A DNA stretch of 64,000 bases, taken from positions 62,001 to 126,000 of the forward strand of contig NZ_JADQDQ010000002.1 in NCBI RefSeq assembly GCF_015694725.1, written 5' to 3'. How positions within the stretch are numbered: the first letter of the stretch is position 1; every line of letters begins with the position of its first letter. Positions 46,808-55,301 of this stretch are shown in pieces. The notes beneath the pieces were generated by a model. It ran no database searches and was not told the DNA's origin. It saw nothing but the letters and a program-made list of their open reading frames with translations. This DNA comes from Hymenobacter jeongseonensis. GTDB lineage: Bacteria; Bacteroidota; Bacteroidia; Cytophagales; Hymenobacteraceae. A program made the position numbers and the translations under genes.

Positions 46808-46814
46808 ACCACAA

Positions 46815-46872
46815 TTAAAAGGCTCGCGCCAGCCAACCGCTAACTGGCGGTTGGCTGGCGCGAGCCTTTTAA
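46815..46872 (+). terminator. Strong terminator after the SDR gene
   Basis: Perfect 25-base arms (46815-46839 and 46848-46872) with an eight-base loop, starting eight bases after the stop codon. The A-rich and T-rich ends serve both this gene and the convergent small gene. Confidence 0.92.
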
Positions 46873-46887
46873 TGTTAGAATTGCCCG

Positions 46888-47130
46888 TTACAGCGTGCCG
46901 CGGCGCTTCTTAATCAAACCATGCTTGGACGGCAGAGCCTTGCCATTGCGGCGGAAACCGCTAAACAGATTTTTTTCAAACAGGCCGTGGTGCCCATAGC
47001 GCTTGTATACCGGCCGGTGATTGCCCGGCAATATTCTACCCTTTGGAGAAAATGCAGTACCCATGGTGGCAGCATCGGCCCCGGCAACAAAGCCGAGCAA
47101 GCAAGCAAATAAAAGAACGGAACGCAGCAT
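46888..47130 (-). CDS. Small secreted basic protein
   Basis: An 80-residue protein with a signal peptide (MLRSVLLFACLLGFVAGADA). The mature part of about 58 residues is strongly basic and ends KHGLIKKRRGTL. Gly, His and Lys are frequent. It has no Cys and no known motif. It lies 360 bases downstream of the radical SAM gene, separated by AT-rich DNA, so co-transcription is doubtful. Confidence 0.55.
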   Translation of the reverse strand: MLRSVLLFACLLGFVAGADAATMGTAFSPKGRILPGNHRPVYKRYGHHGLFEKNLFSGFRRNGKALPSKHGLIKKRRGTL

Positions 47131-47490
47131 AGAAATACAGGAATTGGTGAAATTGGTGAGAACCTAAGGTTTCAGCAGCGAAGAATTATTTCGCTTATTC
47201 AACACTATTACCCCTCGAAAAATTGTGCCGCAATTGTTTATTTAAGTACTCAATCGGTTCAAATTTCAGCAATATATAAACAATTTAATCAGTCTTTTTG
47301 AAGCCTTATTTTCAGTAGTAAAAAACTGAATATCAGTTGATAATTATTATTACCCCCCTCATTTACCCATATGGCTTTACAGAGAAACAATAAGAATTAA
47401 AATAATAACCGAGTTGGTAATTATTTTTTTTATCAACCGGATAAATTTTAATTAACTCTTTATTTAAATCAATAATTAAAGTCAAGCTGC
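47131..47490. other. AT-rich intergenic region
   Basis: This 360-base stretch is far more AT-rich than the rest of the window. I see no gene, no strong hairpin and no clear promoter match in it. It probably holds the leader of the small secreted protein gene and the 3' end of the radical SAM transcript. Confidence 0.5.
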
Positions 47491-48717
47491 TTACGTGGAT
47501 GCGCTTTCGAACGGATGGCACCCCCGGGTCTTGAGGGTAGCCAGCGAGTCGTCGAGGGAGCCGCAGAGGGCGCTGCCGCTCTTCTTCTGGCAAAACGGGC
47601 AGGCGTGCAAGTCGCCGTCGGTATCGACGTATAGAAAACGGTCGGCTGCGCCCCCACAGCCCATTCGGCGTTGGTGGTAGCCGTAGTAGTGCACCATGGG
47701 CCAGTCGAGATGGTCGGGGCCGTAGTTCAGCTTCAGGTAAAAGGCCTCGAGCAAAGCTATTTGCTCGGGGCTGGGGTCTACGGATTTTCCGGCGTAGTGC
47801 CCCACGGCGCGCGGTTCCAGCACCTGAATGAAGGTTACGCCGAGCTGCTTGGCCAGGCGCGCGTAGGTCATCAGGTTGGCGTCGGTGGTGAATTCCTGGG
47901 TGGCGCAGAGCGATAGGTTGACGACCAGGCCCGCTTCGCTGGCGTAGGCGGCCGCCTGCACGGCATTGTTATACGCCGCGGGCGAGCCGCGGAAGGCATT
48001 GTGGCGGGCCGCGTCGTAGTGGTCGAGGCTGATGGTGACGCCAGTAAATCCGGCCCGTTTGAGCCGGCGGGCGTTTTCACGGGTGAAATTGAAGCCGGAG
48101 GTAATCACCCAGAAATCGGTGCCGGGCCGGGCCGCTTCTACCACGGCCACCAAGTCGTTGACCCGCAGCATGGGTTCGCCGCCACTGAAGAAAATCTGGC
48201 TCACGTGCCGGGCCTGAAATTGGGCCACCATTGCGTGAATGTGGGCGCGGGTCAGGGTTTCTTTCTGGTTGAGGGCGTCCCACTCGAAACAGTGCTCGCA
48301 GGCCAGCGGGCACTTTTTGGTGATGGCCAAAAACACCAGGTTCAGCGTGTCGGTATCGGGGCGGAAGGGCACGAGGCGGTTGACAGTGGTGGCTACGTAG
48401 GTGTCGTAGGCCGTGCTGGGCCAGCCGGGAGTTTGGTATTCGCGGTAGTAGCGACCGGCCACGCAGGCGATTTTTCGCACCTTCAGGTGGCCATAGTACA
48501 CGCGTTTTAGCTCTTTGATGCGTTCGGCGGCGAGCCTGATGCGGGCCGGAGAGCGCAGAAAGCGCCACAGCAGTCGGGCTTCAACCAAGTGAAACACGGC
48601 CATGATGAAGGCGCGTTTTAGCCGCGAGGCCAGTACGGTGGGCGGCAGACTCGGCGGCGCAACGGGGACAACCGGTGCCGCCACGTAGGTCAGGTCGGTG
48701 ATGAGCGTTGTTTCCAT
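47491..48717 (-). CDS. Radical SAM protein with C-terminal Cys cluster
   Basis: A 408-residue radical SAM enzyme. The [4Fe-4S] motif is KKCPLACEHCFEW (CxxxCxxC, about residue 140), followed by QIFFSGGEPML (GGE motif). The C-terminal part has CGGAADRFLYVDTDGDLHAC and CPFCQKKSGSALCG, a SPASM-like auxiliary cluster region. The N-terminal 100 residues are extra and have a hydrophobic patch (AFIMAVFHLVEARLLW). Related proteins modify peptides or act as maturases. The start lies six bases after the stop of a large lipoprotein gene, so the two form an operon and may work together. Confidence 0.88.
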   Translation of the reverse strand: METTLITDLTYVAAPVVPVAPPSLPPTVLASRLKRAFIMAVFHLVEARLLWRFLRSPARIRLAAERIKELKRVYYGHLKVRKIACVAGRYYREYQTPGWPSTAYDTYVATTVNRLVPFRPDTDTLNLVFLAITKKCPLACEHCFEWDALNQKETLTRAHIHAMVAQFQARHVSQIFFSGGEPMLRVNDLVAVVEAARPGTDFWVITSGFNFTRENARRLKRAGFTGVTISLDHYDAARHNAFRGSPAAYNNAVQAAAYASEAGLVVNLSLCATQEFTTDANLMTYARLAKQLGVTFIQVLEPRAVGHYAGKSVDPSPEQIALLEAFYLKLNYGPDHLDWPMVHYYGYHQRRMGCGGAADRFLYVDTDGDLHACPFCQKKSGSALCGSLDDSLATLKTRGCHPFESAST

Positions 48718-48722
48718 GCGTG

Positions 48723-50417
48723 CTAGCGGCTGGCGGTGAGGGGCTGCATGGCCTGGGTGGCTTTCCGGTATTGTTCCTTGGAAAACTCGATGAAGCGGCC
48801 TGGCTTTTTGAAGGCGTACAACTCGGGCAGGTTGGGCAGGCCCTGGAAGTCGCGAATGTGCTCGTAGTAGCCTTTGGTGCGCAAAAATGTGGTCCGACGG
48901 CTCTGAGCATCGGGCGCGGGCAGCGTGGTTTCGTAAGTGAGGCTGACGGCGGTGCCAGGCCGGAGCTGCTTGAGGTAGTCGGCATCGTCCGCCATCAGGG
49001 CCGCGCGGGCATCGGTGCCGCGCTCGGTGGTGGCGCTGGTGAGGCGGCAGTTGTCGAGCTGCACTTCGGCGTTGGGGCTATAGTCGAGGGCGGCGTAGTC
49101 GACTTCCCAAAACATAAACCCGCATTCCAGCTTCACCCGCACCTCGCCGCTGGCAGTAGCTGCTAACGGCAGGGGCACCACCAAATCGCGGGAAGCCAGC
49201 GGGCCCACGGTCGGGATGGTTTCGATTAGCTGCCAGCCCTCATTCGTTTCGACGTACACCTTCAGCGGAATGCCCTGGTCGAGGCCCCATTTCTGGTTGA
49301 TGGCGGCCGGCTGGGTGCGCTGCTGGGCCGCCCAGGTGTTATAGTACGCCCCAAATTTCTCGATAAAGGCGCCGTACAGATAATCCAGCCACAACGAGTT
49401 CTGGGCGTGCAGCACCAGCTTGCCCTGGCGGGCACCGGCGGGTTTGGCAAAGCTCATCACCACTTCGTTGCGGGTACTGCCGGGCGTGTCATCGTTGAAA
49501 AGAACGGCGTTGCGGTCGGTGGCTTGCAGCTGCGCGGTGCAGTCGTGGCCGGCCAGCGAGCGGGCCAGCGTGGGCGGCTGCGGCGCCAACAGGGTTTGCA
49601 CCCGGCCGCGCTGGTCGAGTAGCACTTGGGTAGTGGCGGGGTGCTGCACCACCCAGAGCTCGGCCAGGTTGGTATACTGGCGCTCCTTCAACTCGTTGCT
49701 GATTTTCAGGCGATACGCGTTGTTTTCGGGCCGAATGGCGGGCAGCGGGAGGTAGTCGTTGCGCTCGGCCGGCGCGAAAATGGCGCCGCTGTAGGCTTCG
49801 CCTACAAAGCGGTATTCGTGTCCGTCATAAGCGTACACAAACGGACAGGAGCTTTTGGTGAGGGCAACAACTACAATTAAAATACCCATTACGGCTACCG
49901 TGACCCCTAATCCACCCAAAACGTACGAAGCCGTGGTTTTGCCCGTATCTGTTTGAATCAAGTCAATTTGCTTGATGGCCGTGAAAGGAATGCGGACTTG
50001 GTCGGCAACTCCTGCCTGCGCCTCGGTGATGTAGACGTGTACGATGTTGAGCACGACGCGCGCCTGCGGGTTTTTGAAACGCGGCGATTTGCCCTTAGGC
50101 GGTGCCTGCTGAAACGGAATAATCTGTTCGCTCAAAGCGGCCTTGGTTCCTTCCAGCACTTCGCCGTTCAGCTTCGGGTTGCGCAGCTCCCACACCGAAT
50201 CTCCCTCGTGTAGCACGAACGTTTTCGACTCGGCCAGCAGGTTTACATTTTCCCGACTCACCTCCTTCTCACGGGCCCGGTAATAGCGGTGGCAACCCGT
50301 CAGCAGCGGCATGCAGGTGCCCATAAGCAGCCAGGCAAACGCCGCCGCCACGACGCGACGACGGAATAATCCCAAGGGCCCCGGAATACTAGGCGAAGGA
50401 ATAAGAAGGCGTTTCAT
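48723..50417 (-). CDS. Large lipoprotein with SCPFVY...G domain, partner of the radical SAM gene
   Basis: A 564-residue protein with a signal that ends in the lipobox LLTGC (about residue 41). A second hydrophobic helix follows at about 165-187 (YVLGGLGVTVAVMGILIVVV), and right after it the motif KSSCPFVYAYDGHEYRFVGE. I know this motif from uncharacterised bacterial surface proteins, where it marks a beta-rich domain. The rest (about 210-560) is beta-rich with no catalytic motif. Lipobox plus an internal helix is an unusual topology. It is the first gene of an operon with the radical SAM enzyme. Confidence 0.65.
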   Translation of the reverse strand: MKRLLIPSPSIPGPLGLFRRRVVAAAFAWLLMGTCMPLLTGCHRYYRAREKEVSRENVNLLAESKTFVLHEGDSVWELRNPKLNGEVLEGTKAALSEQIIPFQQAPPKGKSPRFKNPQARVVLNIVHVYITEAQAGVADQVRIPFTAIKQIDLIQTDTGKTTASYVLGGLGVTVAVMGILIVVVALTKSSCPFVYAYDGHEYRFVGEAYSGAIFAPAERNDYLPLPAIRPENNAYRLKISNELKERQYTNLAELWVVQHPATTQVLLDQRGRVQTLLAPQPPTLARSLAGHDCTAQLQATDRNAVLFNDDTPGSTRNEVVMSFAKPAGARQGKLVLHAQNSLWLDYLYGAFIEKFGAYYNTWAAQQRTQPAAINQKWGLDQGIPLKVYVETNEGWQLIETIPTVGPLASRDLVVPLPLAATASGEVRVKLECGFMFWEVDYAALDYSPNAEVQLDNCRLTSATTERGTDARAALMADDADYLKQLRPGTAVSLTYETTLPAPDAQSRRTTFLRTKGYYEHIRDFQGLPNLPELYAFKKPGRFIEFSKEQYRKATQAMQPLTASR

Positions 50418-50719
50418 AGAATGCGAACTGTAAGGAAGAAAATGAACACACTCAAGGTAGCGGGGCCGTTGCCCTTTTGTAAACTCAAAAAGTCATACCA
50501 GGAGACTTTATCAAATGCATCAATCAATATACAAAGCATTATTCTTTAATGCTATAACATATTATTTTCAGGACATTACGGCCGGCACTATTTGCCATCG
50601 CTGCCAGGTGGGCATCGGTCGTGCCGGATACATTCAAAAAATTATGGCTCACTTTGGTAATGCAACGGCCAGTCTGCCGATTAAGCAAGCATAATCCCTT
50701 ACACCTTCTCTGCAAATCC
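50418..50719. other. Intergenic region between divergent lipoprotein genes
   Basis: About 300 bases between two divergent genes, AT-rich in the middle. Frames here (for example 50539-50745 on the minus strand) look non-coding. No exact TAnnTTTG box is seen on either strand. Confidence 0.4.
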
Positions 50720-51457
50720 ATGAAACCAGGATTTTTACCCCGCAATCTTTCCCGTTTGGCACTCGCTGGCCTCGTTACGGCCCTCCTGCCGGCCGCGCTT
50801 AGCAGTTGCGACTATGCCAAGGCCAACGTAAATACGCTGGTCACCGACGACTGCGGCGTGAATTGGAAGCTAATTGCGGCCGGCAAATCGGTGCCCAAAG
50901 GCGTGGGCAACCCCTGCTTTTACAAGGTCACCATCCCCGACTACCCCATGCAGGGCGACAGCCACTTCAAAGTGGTTTTTGCCGAGAACGTGCTGGCTTC
51001 GCTCGACGTGAGTTACGATTACACCATCACCAACCCGATGAGCTTCATTCAGGAGGCTAAATACCTGGGCAAAACCAACAGCGCCGAAGTCGGCACCCAG
51101 TTCGAAGCCGCCGAAAACACGGTCATCGACAAACGCATCAAAGACGCCGTGCGCGGCCGCCTATCCAAGGAAGACGTGGTGACGTTCAGCCCGTCTGATT
51201 TCGAAGATTTGCTGCTGCCGGAGCTGAACAAGCTACTCCAGCCCCGCGGCGTGACGGTCAATTTCCTCTCCCTCGTGCCCGTGTACGACGAGCAAACCGC
51301 CCAAGCCGTGGACGTGGCCACCGCCATGAAAATCTACACCTCCAAAAACCTCGAGAAGCTCGGCGAGCAAGTCATTGCCAACCGCGCCGGTGCCAGCCGA
51401 ATTGTGGTGGAAAACCAGCCCGCACCCGCGCCGGTAGCAGACGAAAAGGAGAAATAG
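50720..51457 (+). CDS. SPFH/Band 7-like lipoprotein
   Basis: The start is the Met opening MKPGFLPRNLSRLALAGLV with the lipobox ALSSC, giving 245 residues. The frame upstream to 50621 has no support. The mature part resembles the SPFH (prohibitin/stomatin) fold: beta strands with FKVVFAENVLASLDVSYDY and then a helix with VIDKRIKDAVRGRLSKEDV. The later segment LLQPRGVTVNFLSLVPV is also typical, followed by an Ala/Glu helix. SPFH proteins form membrane-bound cages. A lipoprotein-anchored version is unusual in my reading. Confidence 0.75.
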   Translation: MKPGFLPRNLSRLALAGLVTALLPAALSSCDYAKANVNTLVTDDCGVNWKLIAAGKSVPKGVGNPCFYKVTIPDYPMQGDSHFKVVFAENVLASLDVSYDYTITNPMSFIQEAKYLGKTNSAEVGTQFEAAENTVIDKRIKDAVRGRLSKEDVVTFSPSDFEDLLLPELNKLLQPRGVTVNFLSLVPVYDEQTAQAVDVATAMKIYTSKNLEKLGEQVIANRAGASRIVVENQPAPAPVADEKEK

Positions 51458-51484
51458 CGCGGGGCGTCGATTAAGTTGCCAGTA

Positions 51485-52348
51485 TCAGCTGAGGCAGGCC
51501 GCAGGGCTTCCGTTTGGTTGCAATCCTGGCGCCGGCTGGCATTTGGGGCACGTGTACGTAGCCCGGCCGCCCACGTAGTCCTTGTCGATTTTCACCTTGG
51601 GGTGGCGCGGACAGAAGGTGTGCGCGTCGTCGCTGGCGGGCGTGGCGGAGGTGTCCCATTCGCGGGCGTGAATGAGGAACGAAGCCGGAAAATGCCGGTA
51701 GTTGGCTTCTTGGTTGATGGCGGTATTCAGCACCAGCTGCACGGCGGTGTGCAGGGCTCGGCCTTCTTTTTCGGTCAGCGAAATTCCCAGGCGCTCGGGG
51801 TGAATTTTGGCTTGAAACAGTACCTCGTCCACTATCCAGTTGCCGAGGCCGGCAGTGATGCTTTGGTCGAGCAGCAGGGGCTTGAGCAAAGTTTTGCGGC
51901 GGCTAAGTTTCTGGTGCAGCTCGGTGGCGGTGATTTCGAGGGCATCGGGGCCGATTTTCTTGGCCTTCTGGTGCGCGGCGGCGCTATCGGCCAAGCGAAT
52001 GCGGCCGAACTTGCGTGGGTCGATGAAAGCCAGCCGCAGGCCCGAGTCTTCGAGGTGCAGGGCCACGCGGGTAAAGCGCGGGGCGTCGGGTTCGTCGCGG
52101 TAGGCGCCCACGTCGCCGGTCATGCCGAAGTGAAGCACCAGCACTTTGCCGTTGTCCAGCTCCAGAAAGCAGTTTTTGCCCAAACGGCTGGTGCCCGAGA
52201 TGGTGCGGCCCACCAACCCGGCCCGCAGTTGGTCTTCGGGCGTGGCCAGCACGTGGGCATCGTTCACCTGCACGGCGGCAATGGTTTGGCCCACGGCCAA
52301 TTCGTCAATAAAGCGGCGGTAGGTCTCGACTTCGGGTAGTTCGGGCAC
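51485..52348 (-). CDS. mutM: DNA-formamidopyrimidine glycosylase
   Basis: A 287-residue Fpg/MutM-type enzyme that removes 8-oxoguanine and related lesions. The N-terminal catalytic Pro and Glu are in PELPEVETYRR. The lesion-lyase Lys is in GKVLVLHFGMTGD, and IDPRKFGRIRL and LLDQSITAGLGNWIVDEVLF (helix-two-turn-helix) are present. The C-terminal zinc finger reads CPRH...CPKCQ, so one of the four usual Cys is replaced by His. A tail of about 17 residues extends beyond the finger. Confidence 0.92.
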   Translation of the reverse strand: MPELPEVETYRRFIDELAVGQTIAAVQVNDAHVLATPEDQLRAGLVGRTISGTSRLGKNCFLELDNGKVLVLHFGMTGDVGAYRDEPDAPRFTRVALHLEDSGLRLAFIDPRKFGRIRLADSAAAHQKAKKIGPDALEITATELHQKLSRRKTLLKPLLLDQSITAGLGNWIVDEVLFQAKIHPERLGISLTEKEGRALHTAVQLVLNTAINQEANYRHFPASFLIHAREWDTSATPASDDAHTFCPRHPKVKIDKDYVGGRATYTCPKCQPAPGLQPNGSPAACLS

Positions 52349-52415
52349 AGATGGGAAAGATTTGAGGGATATGATATTTTCAACACAAAAGCCCGGCTCT
52401 GGGTTGCCTCATCCC

Positions 52416-53330
52416 CTACAAATCCCCGCGCAAGCTGCCCTCCAGCACCACCACGCCCGTGCCTCCAATCTGCACCGCGTCGATGGCTTCGCGCGGGCCG
52501 CTCACGCGCACCTGCACCGTGCCGGCGCGGCCCATGTCGTGCCCTTGCTCAGCCAGAAATTCCGGCGAGCGGAGGTAGCCGTGGTGCCACAAGTAAGCCG
52601 CCATGCCACCCGTGGCCGAGCCCGTGACGGGGTCTTCCGAAATGTCGGGCGGGGTACCAAAGTGGCGGGCAAACGTGTGGCCTGCCACCGTGGCGCCGCC
52701 CAGGCAAAACAGGTGGGGACTGAAGAAATCACTCGCGGCCCGGTAGCGGCCCAGGCCCGCAGCATCGGCCACGTGCGCCCGGCGCAGGGCCGTGTGGTCG
52801 CGCAGGAGCACCATGAGTTGGGGCGTGCCCGTGCTCACCGTCTGAATGGGGGCGTTGGGCAGCAAGTCGTCGGGAGTTAGGCCGAAGAGCGGCAGCACGA
52901 CTTCGGGCGCGTGGACGGCCCCGAAAACGGGGCGGCGCTGGGTCATCCAAATCAGCGGCGGCTGGCCCGCAGCGGCGGGCAGCACCTCCACCCGAATGGG
53001 CCCGTGCAATAACTGGAGCGTCAAAACCAGCGGGGTTCCATCGGCGGGCAGGGCTACCCGGCCGGCGTGCAACAAGGCCGCAACCGTGGCAATGGTAGGA
53101 TGGCCGGCCAATGGGATTTCCTCAGCCGGTGTGAAAAACCGGACGGTAAACTCGGTACTGCCAGCCGCGGCGCTATCCACAAAAGCTGTTTCCGACTGAT
53201 TGAACTCGCGCGCCAGTTGCTGGCGGGTGGCCGGCGTCAGGGCATCCGCATCAAGCACCACGGCACAGGGGTTACCGCTCAGCGGCCGGGTGGTAAAGGC
53301 ATCAACAAGCAAAAAAGGCAACTGGGGCAT
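52416..53330 (-). CDS. PhzF family isomerase-like protein
   Basis: A 304-residue protein with the two-lobed diaminopimelate epimerase fold of the PhzF family. The start is the Met opening MPQLPFLLVDAFTTRPLSG. Motifs: LSGNPCAVVLDAD, REFNQSETAFV, the catalytic Glu region FFTPAEEIPLAGHPTIAT, and EDPVTGSATGGMAAYL in the second lobe. PhzF isomerises a dihydroanthranilate in phenazine synthesis. No other phz genes are near, so a different small-molecule substrate is likely. Confidence 0.9.
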   Translation of the reverse strand: MPQLPFLLVDAFTTRPLSGNPCAVVLDADALTPATRQQLAREFNQSETAFVDSAAAGSTEFTVRFFTPAEEIPLAGHPTIATVAALLHAGRVALPADGTPLVLTLQLLHGPIRVEVLPAAAGQPPLIWMTQRRPVFGAVHAPEVVLPLFGLTPDDLLPNAPIQTVSTGTPQLMVLLRDHTALRRAHVADAAGLGRYRAASDFFSPHLFCLGGATVAGHTFARHFGTPPDISEDPVTGSATGGMAAYLWHHGYLRSPEFLAEQGHDMGRAGTVQVRVSGPREAIDAVQIGGTGVVVLEGSLRGDL

Positions 53331-53412
53331 GAGGATGAGAACAGGCAGCGTGAACGAAGCCACGAAGGAACAACGGCCTTCCTGTTTTAAAGCATCAACA
53401 GCGAACCTAGGG

Positions 53413-53450
53413 CACCAAAAAACCCGCCTGAATGAACAAGCGGGCTTTTA
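53413..53450 (-). terminator. Terminator after the secreted metalloprotease gene
   Basis: On the minus strand GCCCGCTTG and CAGGCGGG pair, followed by TTTTTTGG. A second hairpin (AGGGCC / GGCCCT) lies between it and the gene. Confidence 0.78.
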
Positions 53451-53471
53451 AGGGCCTCATTTTTTACGGCC

Positions 53472-54422
53472 CTAAGAGGGGTCGTGCAGTTTGGCTACGC
53501 GCTGGCCTTGCTTGTCGTACACGTCGCCACGCGCCGTGATGAAAAGGCGGCGTTGCTGGCCATCGGTCAGCACATAGGGGAAGGTACCGCTGGTGGTGCG
53601 GCTGATTTTACCTACTACTTCGGCGTTGTCCTCGTCATCCACGCGCACCACTTTCAGGGCATTGGTAAGGTAGTAGCGCTGGGTAGGGTCGTTGCGAAAC
53701 GTGAGCTGGCCCACCAGGCGCACCGCCCCAACCGTGCTTTGGTTCGCTGCAATTACGTCCCCTTCATCTTCTGTAGCCTGCGCCGTGGGGAAACGCCGCT
53801 CCAACGGGTTGGTAGCCGCCTGCATGGGGCGGGCCGCCACCACAGCGGGCGCCGCTGAAGGCGCGGCCACGCGGGAGCTGGCCACGATTTGGCCATTGGC
53901 CCGCTGCCAGCCCTGGCTGATGGCGGCCAAGCGCGGCGTGCGGCCGGGGTGCGTGGGCGAATCCTGGTCGTTGGGTACGGTAGCCATTGCCGCCTGCGAC
54001 TGGGCCAAGTTGGCGCCTAGCTTCCGCAGCACGAAGCCCGAGAATTCGTCGGCCTCCAACTCATCGGCGGGCTGCGAGCCGCCGCCGCGCAGCGTGTGGC
54101 CGTTGAGGTGGTGGCCCATTTCGTGCGCCAGAATGCTGATGCCCGCCCAGTCGGTGTGGCCGGCGCGGTTCACGGCGTTCAGGAAGTCGGGGTTGTAGAG
54201 CAGGAAACGCTTGCCGTTGTAAACCACCGCCGCCGCGTTGTCAATCTCGCGGGTGGCGCGCAGCTCGAAGCGCGCCTTGAGGCCCACCGCATCGGTGATT
54301 TCGCGGATGACATCGGTGGGCGCGGGCGCCGTCTGGGCGTGCACCGGGCTGGCAAAAACGAACGGAAGAGCCAGCAGTGCCGGAGCAGCTAAGCGACTAA
54401 GGAAACGAGGGAGGAAAGTCAT
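53472..54422 (-). CDS. Secreted zinc metalloprotease-like protein (HExxH)
   Basis: A 316-residue protein with a signal peptide (about residues 1-29, ending PVHAQ). The zinc motif ISILAHEMGHHLNGHTL is at about residues 96-112, and the third ligand is likely Glu in DELEADEFSGF. This matches M48-like secreted peptidases of Bacteroidetes. The C-terminal half (about 215-316) is beta-rich and shows GAVRLVGQLTFRNDPTQRYY. The target is unknown. Confidence 0.82.
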   Translation of the reverse strand: MTFLPRFLSRLAAPALLALPFVFASPVHAQTAPAPTDVIREITDAVGLKARFELRATREIDNAAAVVYNGKRFLLYNPDFLNAVNRAGHTDWAGISILAHEMGHHLNGHTLRGGGSQPADELEADEFSGFVLRKLGANLAQSQAAMATVPNDQDSPTHPGRTPRLAAISQGWQRANGQIVASSRVAAPSAAPAVVAARPMQAATNPLERRFPTAQATEDEGDVIAANQSTVGAVRLVGQLTFRNDPTQRYYLTNALKVVRVDDEDNAEVVGKISRTTSGTFPYVLTDGQQRRLFITARGDVYDKQGQRVAKLHDPS

Positions 54423-54753
54423 AGCGAGAGAGGCAACAAAGTGGAATGACTAATAACCGGATGATGGCAAGCACAATGCCAGAATTACCCCTAAAAGCAA
54501 GCGCGCAAAACGAACTCAAATACTACGCCATCAGTCATCTTAGCGGCAATTTGATGGTCATTGGGCAAGAGTTCAAGCAAGCAACGGCAACGCTTTGTTT
54601 TCATTGTGAAGCAACTGGTGAAAGCCGCTGCGCAACGCAGATTGGTAACTGGTTGAATAACGATTGTTAGATGCTGGCAGTTCATTTACCAAGAGTCGTA
54701 TCGGGCCCGAAACGGTTGCGTTAACCAGCCGCCCGTCGGGCCCGAACCCGAAG
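54423..54753. other. Intergenic region with two palindromic 10-mers
   Basis: About 330 bases with no convincing gene. Frames at 54446-54670 and 54491-54685 look non-coding. The notable elements are two copies of TCGGGCCCGA near the right end, listed separately. Confidence 0.45.
54701..54745 (+). promoter_or_regulatory. Paired palindromes TCGGGCCCGA (candidate operator)
   Basis: TCGGGCCCGA, a perfect palindrome, occurs at 54701-54710 and 54736-54745, each followed by A. The centres are 35 bases apart. The second copy lies just before a -7 box, so a dimeric repressor could bind both. Confidence 0.4.
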
Positions 54754-54761
54754 TAGCTTTG
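54754..54761 (+). promoter_or_regulatory. Bacteroidetes-type -7 element (TAGCTTTG)
   Basis: TAGCTTTG matches TAnnTTTG exactly and lies 43 bases before the membrane protein start. The paired palindromes stand directly upstream. Confidence 0.5.
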
Positions 54762-54803
54762 CCCGACTCGTTTACTCCGCCTTTGCCTCCCTCCCGCTGC
54801 TCC

Positions 54804-55268
54804 ATGAACCAAGCCCATCTTCACCTTCTTGTTAACCATGTGCCGATTCTGGGCAGCCTTTTTGCCCTGGTGCTGCTGGGAGCGGGCCTTTTGCAGAAGA
54901 ACACCACCATGATTCGGGCCGGGCTGGTGGCCGTACTGGCCGCGGGCGTGTTGTGCCTGCCGGCGCAACTCACGGGCGAAGGCGCCGCCGAGGTGGTGCA
55001 GACCCTGCCCCGCGTGAGCCGCGCCCTAATTCAGGACCACGAAACGGCAGCCGAGCAGGGGTTTTGGGTGCTGGAAGGCGCCGCGACGCTGGCCCTGCTT
55101 GCGCTCCTGTTGCTGAAAAACAATTCGCCGCGGGCCCGCTTGGTCGCGGCGTTGGCGCTCGTGGCTACCGGCCTTAGTTTCGGGCTGCTGGCGCGGGCGG
55201 GCAGCCTCGGGGGGCGCATCGTGCACACCGAAATCCGTGAGGGATTTGGCACGCCCGACGAGTTGTAA
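54804..55268 (+). CDS. Four-helix membrane protein (DUF2231-like)
   Basis: The start is the Met opening MNQAHLHLLVNHVPILGSLF, giving 154 residues. There are four hydrophobic helices: about 12-30, 36-55, 85-102 and 110-130. The N-terminal HLHLLVNHVPILGSLFAL resembles the DUF2231 pattern, in which a His-rich first helix may bind haem. The function is not known. It is followed 33 bases later by the MOSC gene, so they are probably co-transcribed. Confidence 0.72.
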   Translation: MNQAHLHLLVNHVPILGSLFALVLLGAGLLQKNTTMIRAGLVAVLAAGVLCLPAQLTGEGAAEVVQTLPRVSRALIQDHETAAEQGFWVLEGAATLALLALLLLKNNSPRARLVAALALVATGLSFGLLARAGSLGGRIVHTEIREGFGTPDEL

Positions 55269-55301
55269 CCACACCACCCTCTCCAACCGTACTTCTACAC
55301 C

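Noticed and set aside
46888..48717. A RiPP cluster made of the radical SAM enzyme and the 80-residue secreted protein
   Set aside because: The small protein has a Sec signal, no Cys or core-peptide pattern, and is 360 bases away across AT-rich DNA. No transporter, protease or RRE domain is near.
50539..50745. A 68-residue minus-strand frame between divergent lipoprotein genes
   Set aside because: AT-rich, overlaps the likely leader of the SPFH-like gene and has no recognisable sequence.
52416..53330. Phenazine biosynthesis
   Set aside because: Only a PhzF-family protein is present. This family is widespread with other roles, and no other phz gene is in the window.
54446..54685. Small frames of 74 and 64 residues in the gap before the membrane protein
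   Set aside because: No signal, motif or start-site support, and the two overlap on opposite strands.
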